Below are positions 36,498 through 45,954 of a stretch of 64,000 bases of DNA, in pieces. Origin of the DNA: Spirochaetales bacterium (lineage in GTDB: Bacteria; Spirochaetota; Spirochaetia; DSM-2461); contig JAKSCK010000223.1 in assembly GCA_022360655.1 (NCBI GenBank), positions 38,334-102,333 on the forward strand. The letters are read 5' to 3'. The stretch's first letter is position 1, and every line of letters begins with the position of its first letter. A program made the translations under genes and the position numbers. The notes under the pieces were generated by a model that was given only the letters and a program-made list of their open reading frames with translations, made no database searches and had not been told where the DNA came from.

Positions 36498-38227
36498 TCG
36501 TTCTCCTCTTCTTCCCCTGTCGGTATGCGTATGGTCACCGTTGTCCGTTCATCAGGCAAACTTCCAATCCGCACTCCCGCCATTTCTCCATAATAGATTT
36601 GAAGTCTTTGATTCACATTTTTGAGGCCGACCCCGGTGCCCCAAGCACCGGGGGTATTGAGACTCTTGTGGATTTCAGCAATGCGTTTTTCCGTCAATCC
36701 ATATCCTGTGTTGGTGACCTGAAACACCATAAATCCACCATCCAAGGATCCCTGAACACTGATGCTTCCTTCCTCATCGCCAATTCCATGATGAATGGCA
36801 TTTTCCACCAAGGGCTGCAAAATCAGCTTCATCACTTTCCGGTCCATGAGTTCCTCATCAATATCAAAGCTGTAGGTGAATTTATCCACATATCGCACAC
36901 TTTGAATGGTGAGGTAATTTCGGACATGCTCAATTTCATCTCGCACTTTGATAAAATTGGCTCCCCGAGAGATACTGATACGAAAGAATCGTGCAAGGGC
37001 AATCACGGTGGTGATGACATCCTCAGAACGATTATGTTCCGCCAACCACACAATGGAATCTAAGGAATTGTAGAGGAAATGTGGATTGATCTGATTTTGC
37101 AAAGCACGAAGTTCTGTTTTACGTTTTTCACGCTGTTCTGCCACCACCCGATCCATCAACTCCCGAATCTTAAGAAGCATGCTGTTGAAGGATCGTCCCA
37201 GCATCACCACTTCTTTTTGCCCACTCACAGAAACTTCTGTGTTGATGGCTCCCGCCTCAATCTTTCCCATGATTCGTTGGAGTTGGTGCAGGGGTTCAGA
37301 AATTCGAAAGGAAATAAACGCAGCCAGAATGGTGGTTCCAATCATACTCACCCCAAAAATCACCAGAGCAAGCGGAAGCATACTTTTTCGCACGGTTTCT
37401 ATTTCATCGGTGTTCAGATAAGTGGCAATCCGCCAACGGGTGTGGGAAAGGGTGTTGATGTTCAAATACATCTGGTGCGTTCCCAGCGTGGTTTCCAATC
37501 CTCCAAGAACCGTATCTAAGGCCCTTTGTAAACTTTCCTGTTGGTTTTCATTGGGATCCTGAGAAGTGTACACCGCCTCATCATCGCCATCCAAAATCAG
37601 AATATGTCCCCCAGGACCAAGGTCCGTTTTTTGGGCCAAATTGCGTATGACCTGGAAATTCAATTCAATGAGCAGCACACCACGAAGCTCCTCTCCGGCT
37701 TGGCCATACATCACAGACTTGGAAACAGAAATCACTTCTTCATCCCGGTCGGCCGAAACACTTTGGGCTCCATCCGCCACAAAATGAAAGATGGAGGAAT
37801 CGCGAAGTGCTCCTGTAAACCATGCCTCCCCAGAAACCGCAAGCTCTCGGGAACGAGAGATGCGGTCGCCCAAAAGCCGGTGTCCCATCTCATCAAAGAG
37901 AAAAATGGAAACCACATCCTCCTTCAACTGGGAATTGAGGGCATAAATATCTTGCAAGCGCTCCTGATCCAAAGACCAATCCAATGGAACAGAGGCAATC
38001 TGAATGTAATTGGCCGTTTCAATGATGCTCTCAATGTATCGTTCATAGTTGAGAACAATTTGTTTATTGATTTCCTTGGCCTGCTTTTCAATCAGACGCT
38101 GGGCCCGCTGAGAAAAACTGAAGTAGTAGAGTAAACCGGTGAGCAACAACGCCACGGAGACCACACCCATGGTGGCGGCTAAAATGCTGTTTCCTATGGA
38201 TAAACTAATCCGTGCTCTGTTCTTCAC
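36494..38227 (-). CDS. YesM-type sensor histidine kinase
   Basis: A 577-residue membrane kinase. TM1 is near 12-35, a periplasmic Cache-like region spans about 40-270, TM2 is near 275-300 and HAMP follows (about 300-355). The HisKA-type box is NPHFLYNSLDSIVWL with the phospho-His. The ATPase domain has LVENAIHHGIG and GTGVGLKNVNQRL. I chose GTG 38227, which overlaps the regulator gene by 23 nt; the upstream extension lacks protein-like composition. Partner genes are the AraC-type regulator upstream and the binding lipoprotein downstream. Confidence 0.9.
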   Translation of the reverse strand: MKNRARISLSIGNSILAATMGVVSVALLLTGLLYYFSFSQRAQRLIEKQAKEINKQIVLNYERYIESIIETANYIQIASVPLDWSLDQERLQDIYALNSQLKEDVVSIFLFDEMGHRLLGDRISRSRELAVSGEAWFTGALRDSSIFHFVADGAQSVSADRDEEVISVSKSVMYGQAGEELRGVLLIELNFQVIRNLAQKTDLGPGGHILILDGDDEAVYTSQDPNENQQESLQRALDTVLGGLETTLGTHQMYLNINTLSHTRWRIATYLNTDEIETVRKSMLPLALVIFGVSMIGTTILAAFISFRISEPLHQLQRIMGKIEAGAINTEVSVSGQKEVVMLGRSFNSMLLKIRELMDRVVAEQREKRKTELRALQNQINPHFLYNSLDSIVWLAEHNRSEDVITTVIALARFFRISISRGANFIKVRDEIEHVRNYLTIQSVRYVDKFTYSFDIDEELMDRKVMKLILQPLVENAIHHGIGDEEGSISVQGSLDGGFMVFQVTNTGYGLTEKRIAEIHKSLNTPGAWGTGVGLKNVNQRLQIYYGEMAGVRIGSLPDERTTVTIRIPTGEEEENE

Positions 38228-39821
38228 GATACTTCTTTGGGGACATGCCCTTGTATTTCTTGAAACTGTGGCTGAAGTAATACACATCACGGTAACCACA
38301 TTGCTCAGCCACATCAATGATACGGTCTGTGGTGTATTTTAAGATTTCTTGGGCCTTGTGGAGTCGTATTTCGGTCAAACGCTTCACAAAGGTGGTTCCT
38401 GCTCGTTTAAACAGAAGGCTGAGATAGGAAACACTGATGCCCACATGGTCACAGGTGCGTTCCATATTTAAATCTGGATCCGCAAAATGGAGGCTCATGA
38501 AGGCCACAGCATTGTTGAGGAGGGCATTGGTGTTTGCCGCCGTTTCTCGTCGTCCCAGCTCCCGCAATCGCAGTGCTAGGGATTCAAACCAAGAAAAAAT
38601 GGCCTCTGGACCAGAGAGGGCGTTCACCGTTTCCAACACATCTCCACCATTGGCTTCTGTCAAATTCACGCCCATGGCCGCAGAAAAATTCACCAGCATG
38701 TTGAGAAATCCAACAGTATAAAGACGATAGTCTCGCAACGAGTCACCCGTGGTGACATTTTTTCCTTGCTCCACCATCAAGGCTTCATGAAGTTCTGCAT
38801 CCGAACCAAAACGCAGGGTGTATTCCAGACGTTTAGCATCGCTTTCCGCCATCACCACAGGTTGAGCACTTTCCCCTTGGAGTTGCTCCAGATACACAAT
38901 GCGACCCGTGTTTAAAAATCGACTATCGGCAAGGGCTTTTCGTGCGGCCACATAGGCTTCTCGAAGTTCCTTAAATCCCTGAAAAGGAGGGCTGACACCA
39001 ATATCAATATCGGAAGAGAGATACATCCGTGCCGTTTGAACCGATTCCATCAGAGCCTCATCCAACTCTCGACGGAAAAGTGTTCCTTCCCCAAAAACCA
39101 CAAATGCAAACCGATCATGGTAATAAAAATGGGCATAATCCATGTCTCGACGCCGAAAGATGGACCGCATGCTGGCACGAATGGCCAGTTTCTGACCTTC
39201 TCGTGCAAATCCCCCCTCATGGGGCTGATCTTCTTCCACATGCACCAAGGCCAAGACGGCAGGTTTTCCATCAAAATCGATGTCCATGGCCCGAAGAGCA
39301 TCCACTCCTTCTGCACTTTGCTGGGATGTGGCTGAAAGAACCGCGGCAAAATGACTATCAATGAGGAGGGGAAGACCTTCCTCATAACGGGCCCGAAGAA
39401 GTTCTTCATCAGATTTACGCCGAAATTCATCATCCAATTCACCCTTCAGTTGGGTGAGGAATCGAGAAATATCCCCTTGAGTTAAGGGCTTGGTGAGATA
39501 GCTTTTGACGCCAAGGGCAATGGCCTCTTTGGCATAGTCGATTTCATCATATCCTGTGATGAAGGCCACACGGATGGTGGGATATTCCCTCTTGATCACG
39601 GAGGCCAATTCAATGCCATCAATGAAGGGCATGCGAATGTCTGTGATCACCACATGGGGAGAATGCTCATCAATGAGCTCTAGGGCATCATGACCGTTAC
39701 CAGCCGTGCCCACCACTCGAAAACCGCTTTCCTCTGAGATTTTGGAGGAGATTCGTCCCCGAACCTCATCTTCATCATCCACCAGAATGAGTTTGTAATA
39801 CTCTTTTGCATCAGTTTCCAA
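38205..39821 (-). CDS. YesN-type AraC-family response regulator
   Basis: A 538-residue two-domain regulator. The receiver (1-125) has VDDED, the acceptor Asp in VITDIRMPFIDG and Lys in YLTKPLT. The long middle (about 130-420) is uncharacterised. The C-terminal AraC HTH pair (about 435-530) ends with CGYRDVYYFSHSFKKYKGMSP. It is predicted to control the mgl genes in response to sugar. The start appears to be TTG 39821, inside the 3' end of the aminotransferase gene (11-nt overlap), so expression may be translationally coupled. Confidence 0.9.
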   Translation of the reverse strand: METDAKEYYKLILVDDEDEVRGRISSKISEESGFRVVGTAGNGHDALELIDEHSPHVVITDIRMPFIDGIELASVIKREYPTIRVAFITGYDEIDYAKEAIALGVKSYLTKPLTQGDISRFLTQLKGELDDEFRRKSDEELLRARYEEGLPLLIDSHFAAVLSATSQQSAEGVDALRAMDIDFDGKPAVLALVHVEEDQPHEGGFAREGQKLAIRASMRSIFRRRDMDYAHFYYHDRFAFVVFGEGTLFRRELDEALMESVQTARMYLSSDIDIGVSPPFQGFKELREAYVAARKALADSRFLNTGRIVYLEQLQGESAQPVVMAESDAKRLEYTLRFGSDAELHEALMVEQGKNVTTGDSLRDYRLYTVGFLNMLVNFSAAMGVNLTEANGGDVLETVNALSGPEAIFSWFESLALRLRELGRRETAANTNALLNNAVAFMSLHFADPDLNMERTCDHVGISVSYLSLLFKRAGTTFVKRLTEIRLHKAQEILKYTTDRIIDVAEQCGYRDVYYFSHSFKKYKGMSPKKYREEQSTD

Positions 39822-41298
39822 GGGCTAACCAGTCCCGTTGAGGACTCCTCCAAGTCTTGTGGGAATATTCTCCAGATGGCGGGTGAAAATCATAATCTTT
39901 GGCCCAAGAACGGCCCATGTCTAACACCTGTTCAATGGCATTGGCCACATAGTCCAATTCCTCATTGGTCATGGTGGGATGCAAAGACAGTCGAACCCAT
40001 CCTGGTTTATGGGTGAGATCCCCACGGTTAATTTCTTCTGTGATGGAACTGGAGAGGCTCCGCGAAACATTCAAGAGATAATGACCATAGGTTCCGGCAC
40101 AAGAGCATCCCCCCCGAACCTGAACACCAAAACGATCATTCAAGAGACGCACAACCAGATTATGGTGGAGATGCTCCATGTAAAAGGAAATCACTCCAAT
40201 GCGCTCTTCTTCTCCATCAGCGAGCAAATGCAGGCCGGTTGCAGGACGGAGACGTTGACGGATTTGATGCAGCAATTCCGCCTCACGTGCAGCCATGGCA
40301 TCGCAGCCCATTTGCTCTTTCAAGCGAACGGCCATGGCGGCACGTATGGCCTGTAAAAATCCTGGCGTTCCCCCATCTTCCCGCGCTTCAATGTCAGAAA
40401 CATAACGCCGTTCATTCCAGCGGTTGGTCCAGGAAACGGTACCTCCCCCAGGATGATCGGGGACAAGATTCTTATACAACTGAGCATGAAACACCACAAC
40501 TCCCGAGCTTCCTGGTCCTCCAAGGAACTTGTGCGGGGAAAAAAACACCGCATCCAAGCCCCCGTAGGGGTCGTTCTGAGGATGCATATCAATGGGAACA
40601 TAAGGTGCAGATGCGGCAAAGTCCACAAAGGCCAACCCTCCATGACGATGCATCACTCGTGCCAACTCTCGATAATCAGGAATGATTCCACTCACATTGG
40701 AGGCGGCCGTGAAGGCTCCAATTTTTAGGGGACGGGATTGATGGGCTTGAACCTCTTCAGCAAACCGCTGTGGTGAAACCAATCCGTCCTCATTGGGAGG
40801 CACCACCACCACATCAGCCATGGTTTCCAGCCAAGAGATATGATTGGAATGGTGCTCCATATGGGTCACAAAAACCACTGGTTTTTGGTCCGCCGCTTGC
40901 TCTCTCGAGGAACGAACACCTGGAATAAAATCTTGGCAGTGTTCAGGGAGTCGGATTCCCATCATTCTCTGCAGTTTGTTCACCACCGCGGTCATTCCAA
41001 ACCCAGCTGTGATGATCACATCCTCTTCTCCAGCATTCACATGGTTTTTGATTTCTTGATGGGCCGCATGATAGGCCTCGGTCATGGTTTGACCAGTGTA
41101 GGAGGATTCGGAATGGGTATTGGCCACATAGGGGCCCAAACATTCCCCCATTTGTTGTTCGATGGGAGCATACAGACGTCCGGAAGCAATCCAATCTGCA
41201 TAAATGAGTGGTTTTTCCCCATAGGGAGTAGGAATGACGGCATCAATACCAACAATGTTTTGACGATAGGTCGAAAAATGATGTTGCCAATCCTGCAT
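39811..41298 (-). CDS. Class V PLP-dependent aminotransferase (cysteine desulfurase-like)
   Basis: A 495-residue fold-type I PLP enzyme. The PLP lysine is in FFSPHKFLGGPGSSG, with the Asp pairing PLP nitrogen in FVDFAASAPY and a substrate-side HMEHHSNHISW. A cysteine loop RGGCSCAGTYGHYLL sits where SufS/NifS carry the catalytic Cys. It is longer than typical desulfurases (about 400). The reaction is unknown: desulfurase-, selenocysteine lyase- or kynureninase-like chemistry are possible. ATG 41298 has GGGGGGA upstream, 10 nt after a strong hairpin. Confidence 0.85.
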   Translation of the reverse strand: MQDWQHHFSTYRQNIVGIDAVIPTPYGEKPLIYADWIASGRLYAPIEQQMGECLGPYVANTHSESSYTGQTMTEAYHAAHQEIKNHVNAGEEDVIITAGFGMTAVVNKLQRMMGIRLPEHCQDFIPGVRSSREQAADQKPVVFVTHMEHHSNHISWLETMADVVVVPPNEDGLVSPQRFAEEVQAHQSRPLKIGAFTAASNVSGIIPDYRELARVMHRHGGLAFVDFAASAPYVPIDMHPQNDPYGGLDAVFFSPHKFLGGPGSSGVVVFHAQLYKNLVPDHPGGGTVSWTNRWNERRYVSDIEAREDGGTPGFLQAIRAAMAVRLKEQMGCDAMAAREAELLHQIRQRLRPATGLHLLADGEEERIGVISFYMEHLHHNLVVRLLNDRFGVQVRGGCSCAGTYGHYLLNVSRSLSSSITEEINRGDLTHKPGWVRLSLHPTMTNEELDYVANAIEQVLDMGRSWAKDYDFHPPSGEYSHKTWRSPQRDWLALGN

Positions 41299-41308
41299 GT
41301 TTCCCCCC

Positions 41309-41342
41309 GTTTGGGACATAGAGATTTCCCTATGTCCCAAAC
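41309..41342 (-). promoter_or_regulatory. Perfect 13-bp inverted repeat before aminotransferase ribosome site
   Basis: Arms GTTTGGGACATAG and CTATGTCCCAAAC are perfect complements around an 8-nt loop. The structure ends directly at the GGGGGG Shine-Dalgarno, 10 nt before ATG 41298. There is no T-run, so it is less likely a terminator for zwf and more likely an operator or an RNA hairpin affecting ribosome access. Confidence 0.65.
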
Positions 41343-41409
41343 GAATGCAGGGTAACCCGGCACTCAGGGGTGGTCAATCAATTTCTCTGATCCAGGAGAG
41401 GTGGGTCAA

Positions 41410-42765
41410 TCAAGATTCTGCAGGTCTTGCTCCACACCGCCGTCCTTTGTAAGCAGAGAAATCAATCCAATCGATGTCCAAGGGAGAATGAGGCATTTCT
41501 CCTTTGCGATACAGGAAGGGCTTTTTACCCACATCAGGGGCATTCTCGAGAACCGTCCAGGCCTGCTCCGTTTCTTTTGCACTGACATACAGTGTGGGAT
41601 CACCTGCCAAGGCATCCATCAGGAGACGCTGGTAGGCATCCATCATGGGAGCATTGGCAAATTCATCACTCAGACTAAAATCAAGCTGACTGTGAATGAT
41701 CTCCTTGTCACTGCCAGGAACTTTCACAGCATGATTAATCACAATGCCATTGAGGGGTTGGATGTAGAACACAATGCTGTTGGCTTTGAGTCCGCCATCG
41801 TTGTTGTAAAGAATCCGTGGTGTGCTGCGGAAGCGAATCCCAATTTCGGTTCCTTTTCGTCCCAGCGCTTTTCCAGAACGTATGTAGATGGGAACTCCGG
41901 CCCAACGGAAATTCCGAATACGGAGCTCCATTTCCACAAAGGTTTCTGTGTCAGAATCGGGGGAGATATCCTTTTCTTGACGATAACCCTCATACTGCCC
42001 ACGAGCCTGTCGAACCACCTCCATGGTTTTCAGCACATTGGTTTTCTGGTTTCGAATATCCTCTGCATCTAAACTCACCGGAGCTTCCATGGTAAGCAGG
42101 GCCAGCATTTGCATCAGATGGTTTTGAACCATGTCCCGTGTCACCCCGGCCCCATCAAAATAGGTTCCCCGAGATTCTACACCCAGAGATTCGGTGGCGC
42201 TGATTTGGATGGATTCCACATGCCCTGAATTCCAAATGGGATCAAACAGTGTGTTGGCAAAGCGGAAAACTAAGAGATTTTGCACGGCTTCCTTGGCCAG
42301 GTAATGGTCGATTCGGTAAATGTTATGTTCAGGAAAGTGCTTTTGCAGATTCGTATTCAATTCCCGTGCACTTTCTAAATCATAACCAAAGGGTTTTTCC
42401 ACAATGATTCGTGTATCCGGTCCAAATCCTTCGGCTGAAATGGCCGCCGCCATTTCCGCATACACACTGGGTGGAAGAGAAAAGAACACGATGGTGCGTT
42501 CAAAATTTCCCAGACTGTCCAAGAATTTTTTGAGTCCTTTGATTCCATGATGAAAACGAAGAATGGGAACCAAATCCTCTCCTGCATTCACATGGAGCCT
42601 AAACTCCTCATCGGTCATGGGATCAAGTCCTGAGCCAACAAACATGCACCCTTCCCCAATGAGTCCTTGGGTGACTAAGGCACACAGGGCCGGTACCAGT
42701 TTCCGACGAGACAAATCTCCCTGAGCACCAATGATCACAATGGCTGAATTACGAACGGTTTCCAT
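41410..42765 (-). CDS. zwf: Glucose-6-phosphate 1-dehydrogenase
   Basis: A 451-residue enzyme that oxidises glucose-6-phosphate to 6-phosphogluconolactone with NADP. The N-terminal fingerprint is IIGAQGDLSRRKLVPAL. The active-site motif reads RIDHYLAKEAVQNL, with Ala where most enzymes have Gly. EKPFGYDLESA is the substrate-binding lysine region. ATG 42765 has GGAGG 8 nt upstream. It feeds the oxidative pentose phosphate path and fits the neighbouring sugar-uptake locus. Confidence 0.95.
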   Translation of the reverse strand: METVRNSAIVIIGAQGDLSRRKLVPALCALVTQGLIGEGCMFVGSGLDPMTDEEFRLHVNAGEDLVPILRFHHGIKGLKKFLDSLGNFERTIVFFSLPPSVYAEMAAAISAEGFGPDTRIIVEKPFGYDLESARELNTNLQKHFPEHNIYRIDHYLAKEAVQNLLVFRFANTLFDPIWNSGHVESIQISATESLGVESRGTYFDGAGVTRDMVQNHLMQMLALLTMEAPVSLDAEDIRNQKTNVLKTMEVVRQARGQYEGYRQEKDISPDSDTETFVEMELRIRNFRWAGVPIYIRSGKALGRKGTEIGIRFRSTPRILYNNDGGLKANSIVFYIQPLNGIVINHAVKVPGSDKEIIHSQLDFSLSDEFANAPMMDAYQRLLMDALAGDPTLYVSAKETEQAWTVLENAPDVGKKPFLYRKGEMPHSPLDIDWIDFSAYKGRRCGARPAES

Positions 42766-43029
42766 GTTCAAGGCCTCCGGAGCGCCGAAATTGCGCAATG
42801 TTCCTATAGACCCTCGTTCATCCCCGTTCCTGGAACAAGGTTTCCCCCTCATCTTCTGCCATTCTCAAAGGCAAATGAATCGGAATTCCAAATAAAATTC
42901 ACCAAGACTTCATGGAAAAATTCTTTTGGGACAAGGAACTCTTAGCAACAGCAAGAGAGTTCTGGACTCCTGATGCCTTCCAAAAGTATCTTGAAGAAAC
43001 GATTCCAAGGACGGAATCGGGAGGTATTC
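42766..43029. other. Divergent gap between zwf and lemA
   Basis: This 264-bp region must contain both promoters. On the plus strand a GGGAGG Shine-Dalgarno precedes lemA. A TAAAAT word occurs near 42891. A short frame from ATG 42912 looks partly protein-like but overlaps lemA by about 100 nt and has no ribosome site, so it is not annotated. Confidence 0.5.
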
Positions 43030-43626
43030 ATGAAATTTTCTCTTCGCCGTTATGTTCCGTTACTCCTTATTCTATTGATGACATCCCTTTTCACTGGATG
43101 CGGTTACAACAAAATGGTGAGTTTGGATGAACAAGTTTCTGCCGCTTGGGCCCAAGTGGAAAATGTGTATCAGCGCCGTTTAGATCTCATTCCTAATCTG
43201 GTGGCCACAGTCAAAGGAGCCGCCGCTCATGAAGAAGAAACCTTTACCGCCCTGGCTGAAGCACGAAGCCGTGCAGGAGGTGTGATGGAGGTGAATGAGG
43301 ATGTACTCAACAACCCTGAGGCCTTTGCACGTTTCCAAGCAGCCCAGGATAGTTTGGGAAGTGCTCTTCAACGCCTGCTGGTGGTGACGGAGAATTACCC
43401 TGAGCTCAAAGCCAATGCCAACTTTCTCGCCCTCCAAGATCAATTAGAAGGAACAGAAAACCGCATTACGGTGGAACGTAAGCGGTTCAATGAAACCGTG
43501 CAAATCTACAACACCACGATTCGTCGTTTTCCCCAGGTGATTGTGGCCAACATGACTGGATTTGAAAAACGCCCTTATTTTGAAGCCGCAGCAGGAGCAG
43601 ACAGTGCTCCTCAGGTGGAGTTTTAA
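43030..43626 (+). CDS. lemA: LemA-family lipoprotein
   Basis: A 198-residue LemA protein. The lipoprotein signal ends LFTGCGYNKM with Cys near residue 22. The hallmark stretch AWAQVENVYQRRLDLIPNL and the later ENRITVERKRFNETVQIYN are typical of the family, a long helical bundle. LemA proteins are often encoded with TPM-domain proteins, as here (two TPM genes follow immediately). Molecular role unclear; lipid anchoring on the outer face of the inner membrane or in the outer membrane is likely. Confidence 0.93.
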   Translation: MKFSLRRYVPLLLILLMTSLFTGCGYNKMVSLDEQVSAAWAQVENVYQRRLDLIPNLVATVKGAAAHEEETFTALAEARSRAGGVMEVNEDVLNNPEAFARFQAAQDSLGSALQRLLVVTENYPELKANANFLALQDQLEGTENRITVERKRFNETVQIYNTTIRRFPQVIVANMTGFEKRPYFEAAAGADSAPQVEF

Positions 43627-43627
43627 G

Positions 43628-44302
43628 ATGGCCTTTCTCACCAAAGAAGAATCCAATCAGGTTGCAGAAGCTGTGGCTCAAGCCGAATTGAAAACCGGAG
43701 GAGAAATTGTTGTGGCCATCATCCCGGAAAGTGATGATTATGCCGGAAAAGAATTTCTATTTGCCCTCCTCATGGGGATTTTGGCCTTCTTCATAGCCGC
43801 ATGGAATACCACTGGGATTTCCGCTCTTCTGAACACCATGTTTTGGAACCCCTCCCCTATTCTTTTGCCCCTTTCTGTGGGAACCATTGGGTTTGCAGCA
43901 GCCAGTATGGCCTATGCCCTAGCCCAAATTCCTGCTTTGGACCGATTGATTGTGGGCAAACGCGTGATGGAACTTTCTGTCAAAAAGAGAGCCATGCGCC
44001 ATTTTGCTGAAAGCGGCGTGTATGACACCCAGGATGCCACTGGTGTGCTGCTCTTTCTGTCTGTTTTGGAACGCCGGGTGGAGCTGATTGCCGACCGGGG
44101 CATTCATGAAAAAATTGCACCAGATACCTGGGACCGAATTGTTTCTGCACTGAGTCGTTCTCTCAGGGAGAACAAAGGGGCCCAGGCTCTTGTTCATGCG
44201 GTGCAGGAGATTGGCATTGTTCTCGCAGAACATGTCCCTCCCCGTGAAGATGATGAAAATGAAAAAGGGGATGCTCCCATAGAATTGGAGAAAGGATCAT
44301 GA
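43628..44302 (+). CDS. TPM-domain membrane protein
   Basis: A 224-residue protein with a TPM (Psb32/MOLO-type) domain split by two membrane helices near 38-58 and 68-100. AEAVAQAELKTGGEIVVAI opens the domain, and VLLFLSVLERRVELIADRG carries the conserved DRG core. The gene begins 1 nt after lemA and overlaps the next gene by 4 nt. These proteins are thought to act with LemA in envelope maintenance; the exact activity is unknown. Confidence 0.85.
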   Translation: MAFLTKEESNQVAEAVAQAELKTGGEIVVAIIPESDDYAGKEFLFALLMGILAFFIAAWNTTGISALLNTMFWNPSPILLPLSVGTIGFAAASMAYALAQIPALDRLIVGKRVMELSVKKRAMRHFAESGVYDTQDATGVLLFLSVLERRVELIADRGIHEKIAPDTWDRIVSALSRSLRENKGAQALVHAVQEIGIVLAEHVPPREDDENEKGDAPIELEKGS

Positions 44303-45072
44303 TGAGAAGCCGTTTCAAACAAAAACTGGTCTTGGTGGGATTCTTGATCCTATCCACCGTCCCCCTTTTCTCCTTGGATGTTCCTCCCCTCAAAGGACGA
44401 GTGCAAGATTTTGCCGGTGTGCTCAATTCAGGAGAAAAGGCTCAGATTTCCAATTACCTGACCGCATTAGAACAACAGAGCGGTGCTCAAATCGCTGTGT
44501 TGGTGATCAAATCCCTAGAAGGGGAATCTCTTGAATCTTATGCCTGGGAAGTGGCTGAAGAATGGGGTTTGGGTCAGAAAGGTGTGGATAATGGAGCCCT
44601 TTTGCTGGTGTCCCTCAACGATCGGGCCATCCGCATCGAAGTGGGATATGGATTAGAGAGTCAAATCACAGATGCCGTCTCTGGATTCATCATCCGCAAC
44701 AGCATTGCTCCCGACTTTCAGCGAGGGCGCTATGCCCAGGGCATCATGAAAGGCGTGCAATCCATGGGTCAGGCGGTGGCTGGCGAATTGAGCCCTCAAA
44801 AGGTTCAAGAGTCCTCCCAAAATGATGGAGGGAGTGGAGTTCCTGCCATTCTGATTTTCTTCCTCATCAGTTTCCTCTTTGGGGGATTAGGCCGCTATGG
44901 GCGGTATCGTCGTCGTGGGATGTCTCCCATGAGCGCCTTTATTCTTGGTTCGATGCTGGGGTCTTCCGGTTCTCGTGGCCATCATCACTCAGGGGGTGGT
45001 TTTGGAGGCGGTGGTGGCTTCTCTGGTGGAGGCGGCGGCTTTGGCGGTGGCGGAGCCAGCGGAGGTTGGTAA
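44299..45072 (+). CDS. TPM-domain secreted protein with Gly-rich tail (YgcG-like)
   Basis: A 257-residue protein. The signal peptide spans about 1-27 (STVPLFSLDV). The TPM domain (about 30-165) contains VQDFAGVLNSGEK, ALLLVSLNDRAIRIEVGYGLE and AQGIMKGVQ. A membrane helix near 180-197 is followed by a basic patch and a Gly-Ser-rich tail ending GGGASGGW, the usual YgcG C-terminus. It completes the lemA-TPM-TPM operon. Confidence 0.9.
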   Translation: MMRSRFKQKLVLVGFLILSTVPLFSLDVPPLKGRVQDFAGVLNSGEKAQISNYLTALEQQSGAQIAVLVIKSLEGESLESYAWEVAEEWGLGQKGVDNGALLLVSLNDRAIRIEVGYGLESQITDAVSGFIIRNSIAPDFQRGRYAQGIMKGVQSMGQAVAGELSPQKVQESSQNDGGSGVPAILIFFLISFLFGGLGRYGRYRRRGMSPMSAFILGSMLGSSGSRGHHHSGGGFGGGGGFSGGGGGFGGGGASGGW

Positions 45073-45077
45073 TGAGA

Positions 45078-45135
45078 CCGCCCGAGGCCGTTCTCGGGCG
45101 GATACCCCCCCGCGAATGCGGGGGTCGTTCTATTT
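45078..45135 (+). terminator. Double-hairpin terminator after the lemA/TPM operon
   Basis: Stem 1 is CCGCCCGAG/CTCGGGCGG (45078-45101). Stem 2 is CCCCCGC/GCGGGGG with loop GAAT (45107-45124), followed by TCGTTCTATTT. It separates the operon from the convergent permease gene. Confidence 0.8.
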
Positions 45136-45954
45136 AATGGACCCCATCAAACCCTGAACAAACTGACGCTGCATGGCTAGGAAGAGCAGAAGAATGGGAA
45201 ACGTTGAGATGCAAACCAGAATCATCAACCCCCCATATTCAATGGTATAGGACCGCATTACCGAAGACATGGCAATGGGGAGCGTTTTCACTTCATCACT
45301 CAAAATGGTCATGAGAGGCCAGAGATAACTGTTCCATTGGGCCAGGAAAATATAAATACTGGCAGAGGCAAAAGTGGCCTTCATGGAAGGAATGACAATG
45401 GAAAAGAAGATGCGTCCTTCTGCGGCCCCATCCACTCGAGCCGCTTCCATGATTTCTGTGGGAAACATTTTAAAGTTCTGCCGCAGAAAGAAGATGATGA
45501 ACACAGACATCACTGAGGGAAGAATGATGGCAATGTGCTGATTCAGCATGCGCATGGCCGCAACCTGTTTGAACAGGGGAATCACAATGGCCATCTGCGG
45601 CACCACCAGGGTGAGCAGCAGCACACCAAACACCCGATCCCGAGCCTTGGATCTGTACTTTTCAAAACCAAAGGCCGCCAAACTATTCACCACAATTCCC
45701 AAGGCTACAGTAACCAAGGCAATTTTCATGGAATTGAAAAAGAAGCGCAGCACATTGTAGGTGGAGTTGATTTTTTCCCAGTTGAGCAAAAACTCTTTGC
45801 CAGGCCTGAGACTCCCCCGAACCACATCATTGGGATTTTGAGTGGATCCAACCAGCATCCAGATAAAGGGAAAAAGGGAAATAACGGCACCCAAGACAAA
45901 GAGGGTCATTAAAAGCACCCGGGAGATGGAGAGACGGCGAGTTCGAACAATCAC
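45130..45954 (-). CDS. CUT1 sugar ABC transporter permease, MalG/LacG-like
   Basis: A 274-residue permease with six helices. The EAA motif is EIMEAARVDGAAEGRIFFS, which contacts the ATPase. Substrate unknown, probably an oligosaccharide or glycoside released by the GH2 enzyme of this locus. The GTG start overlaps the partner permease by 4 nt. No ATPase is encoded here, so a shared MsmK/UgpC-type subunit must come from elsewhere. Confidence 0.92.
   Translation of the reverse strand: MIVRTRRLSISRVLLMTLFVLGAVISLFPFIWMLVGSTQNPNDVVRGSLRPGKEFLLNWEKINSTYNVLRFFFNSMKIALVTVALGIVVNSLAAFGFEKYRSKARDRVFGVLLLTLVVPQMAIVIPLFKQVAAMRMLNQHIAIILPSVMSVFIIFFLRQNFKMFPTEIMEAARVDGAAEGRIFFSIVIPSMKATFASASIYIFLAQWNSYLWPLMTILSDEVKTLPIAMSSVMRSYTIEYGGLMILVCISTFPILLLFLAMQRQFVQGLMGSIK

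Noticed and set aside
38228..38317. N-terminal extension of the YesM-type kinase
   Set aside because: The extra 30 residues overlap the coding end of the regulator and lack membrane-protein character; GTG 38227 is preferred.
42912..43130. Short plus-strand ORF before lemA
   Set aside because: First part looks protein-like, but it has no ribosome site and overlaps the lemA start by about 100 nt in another frame.
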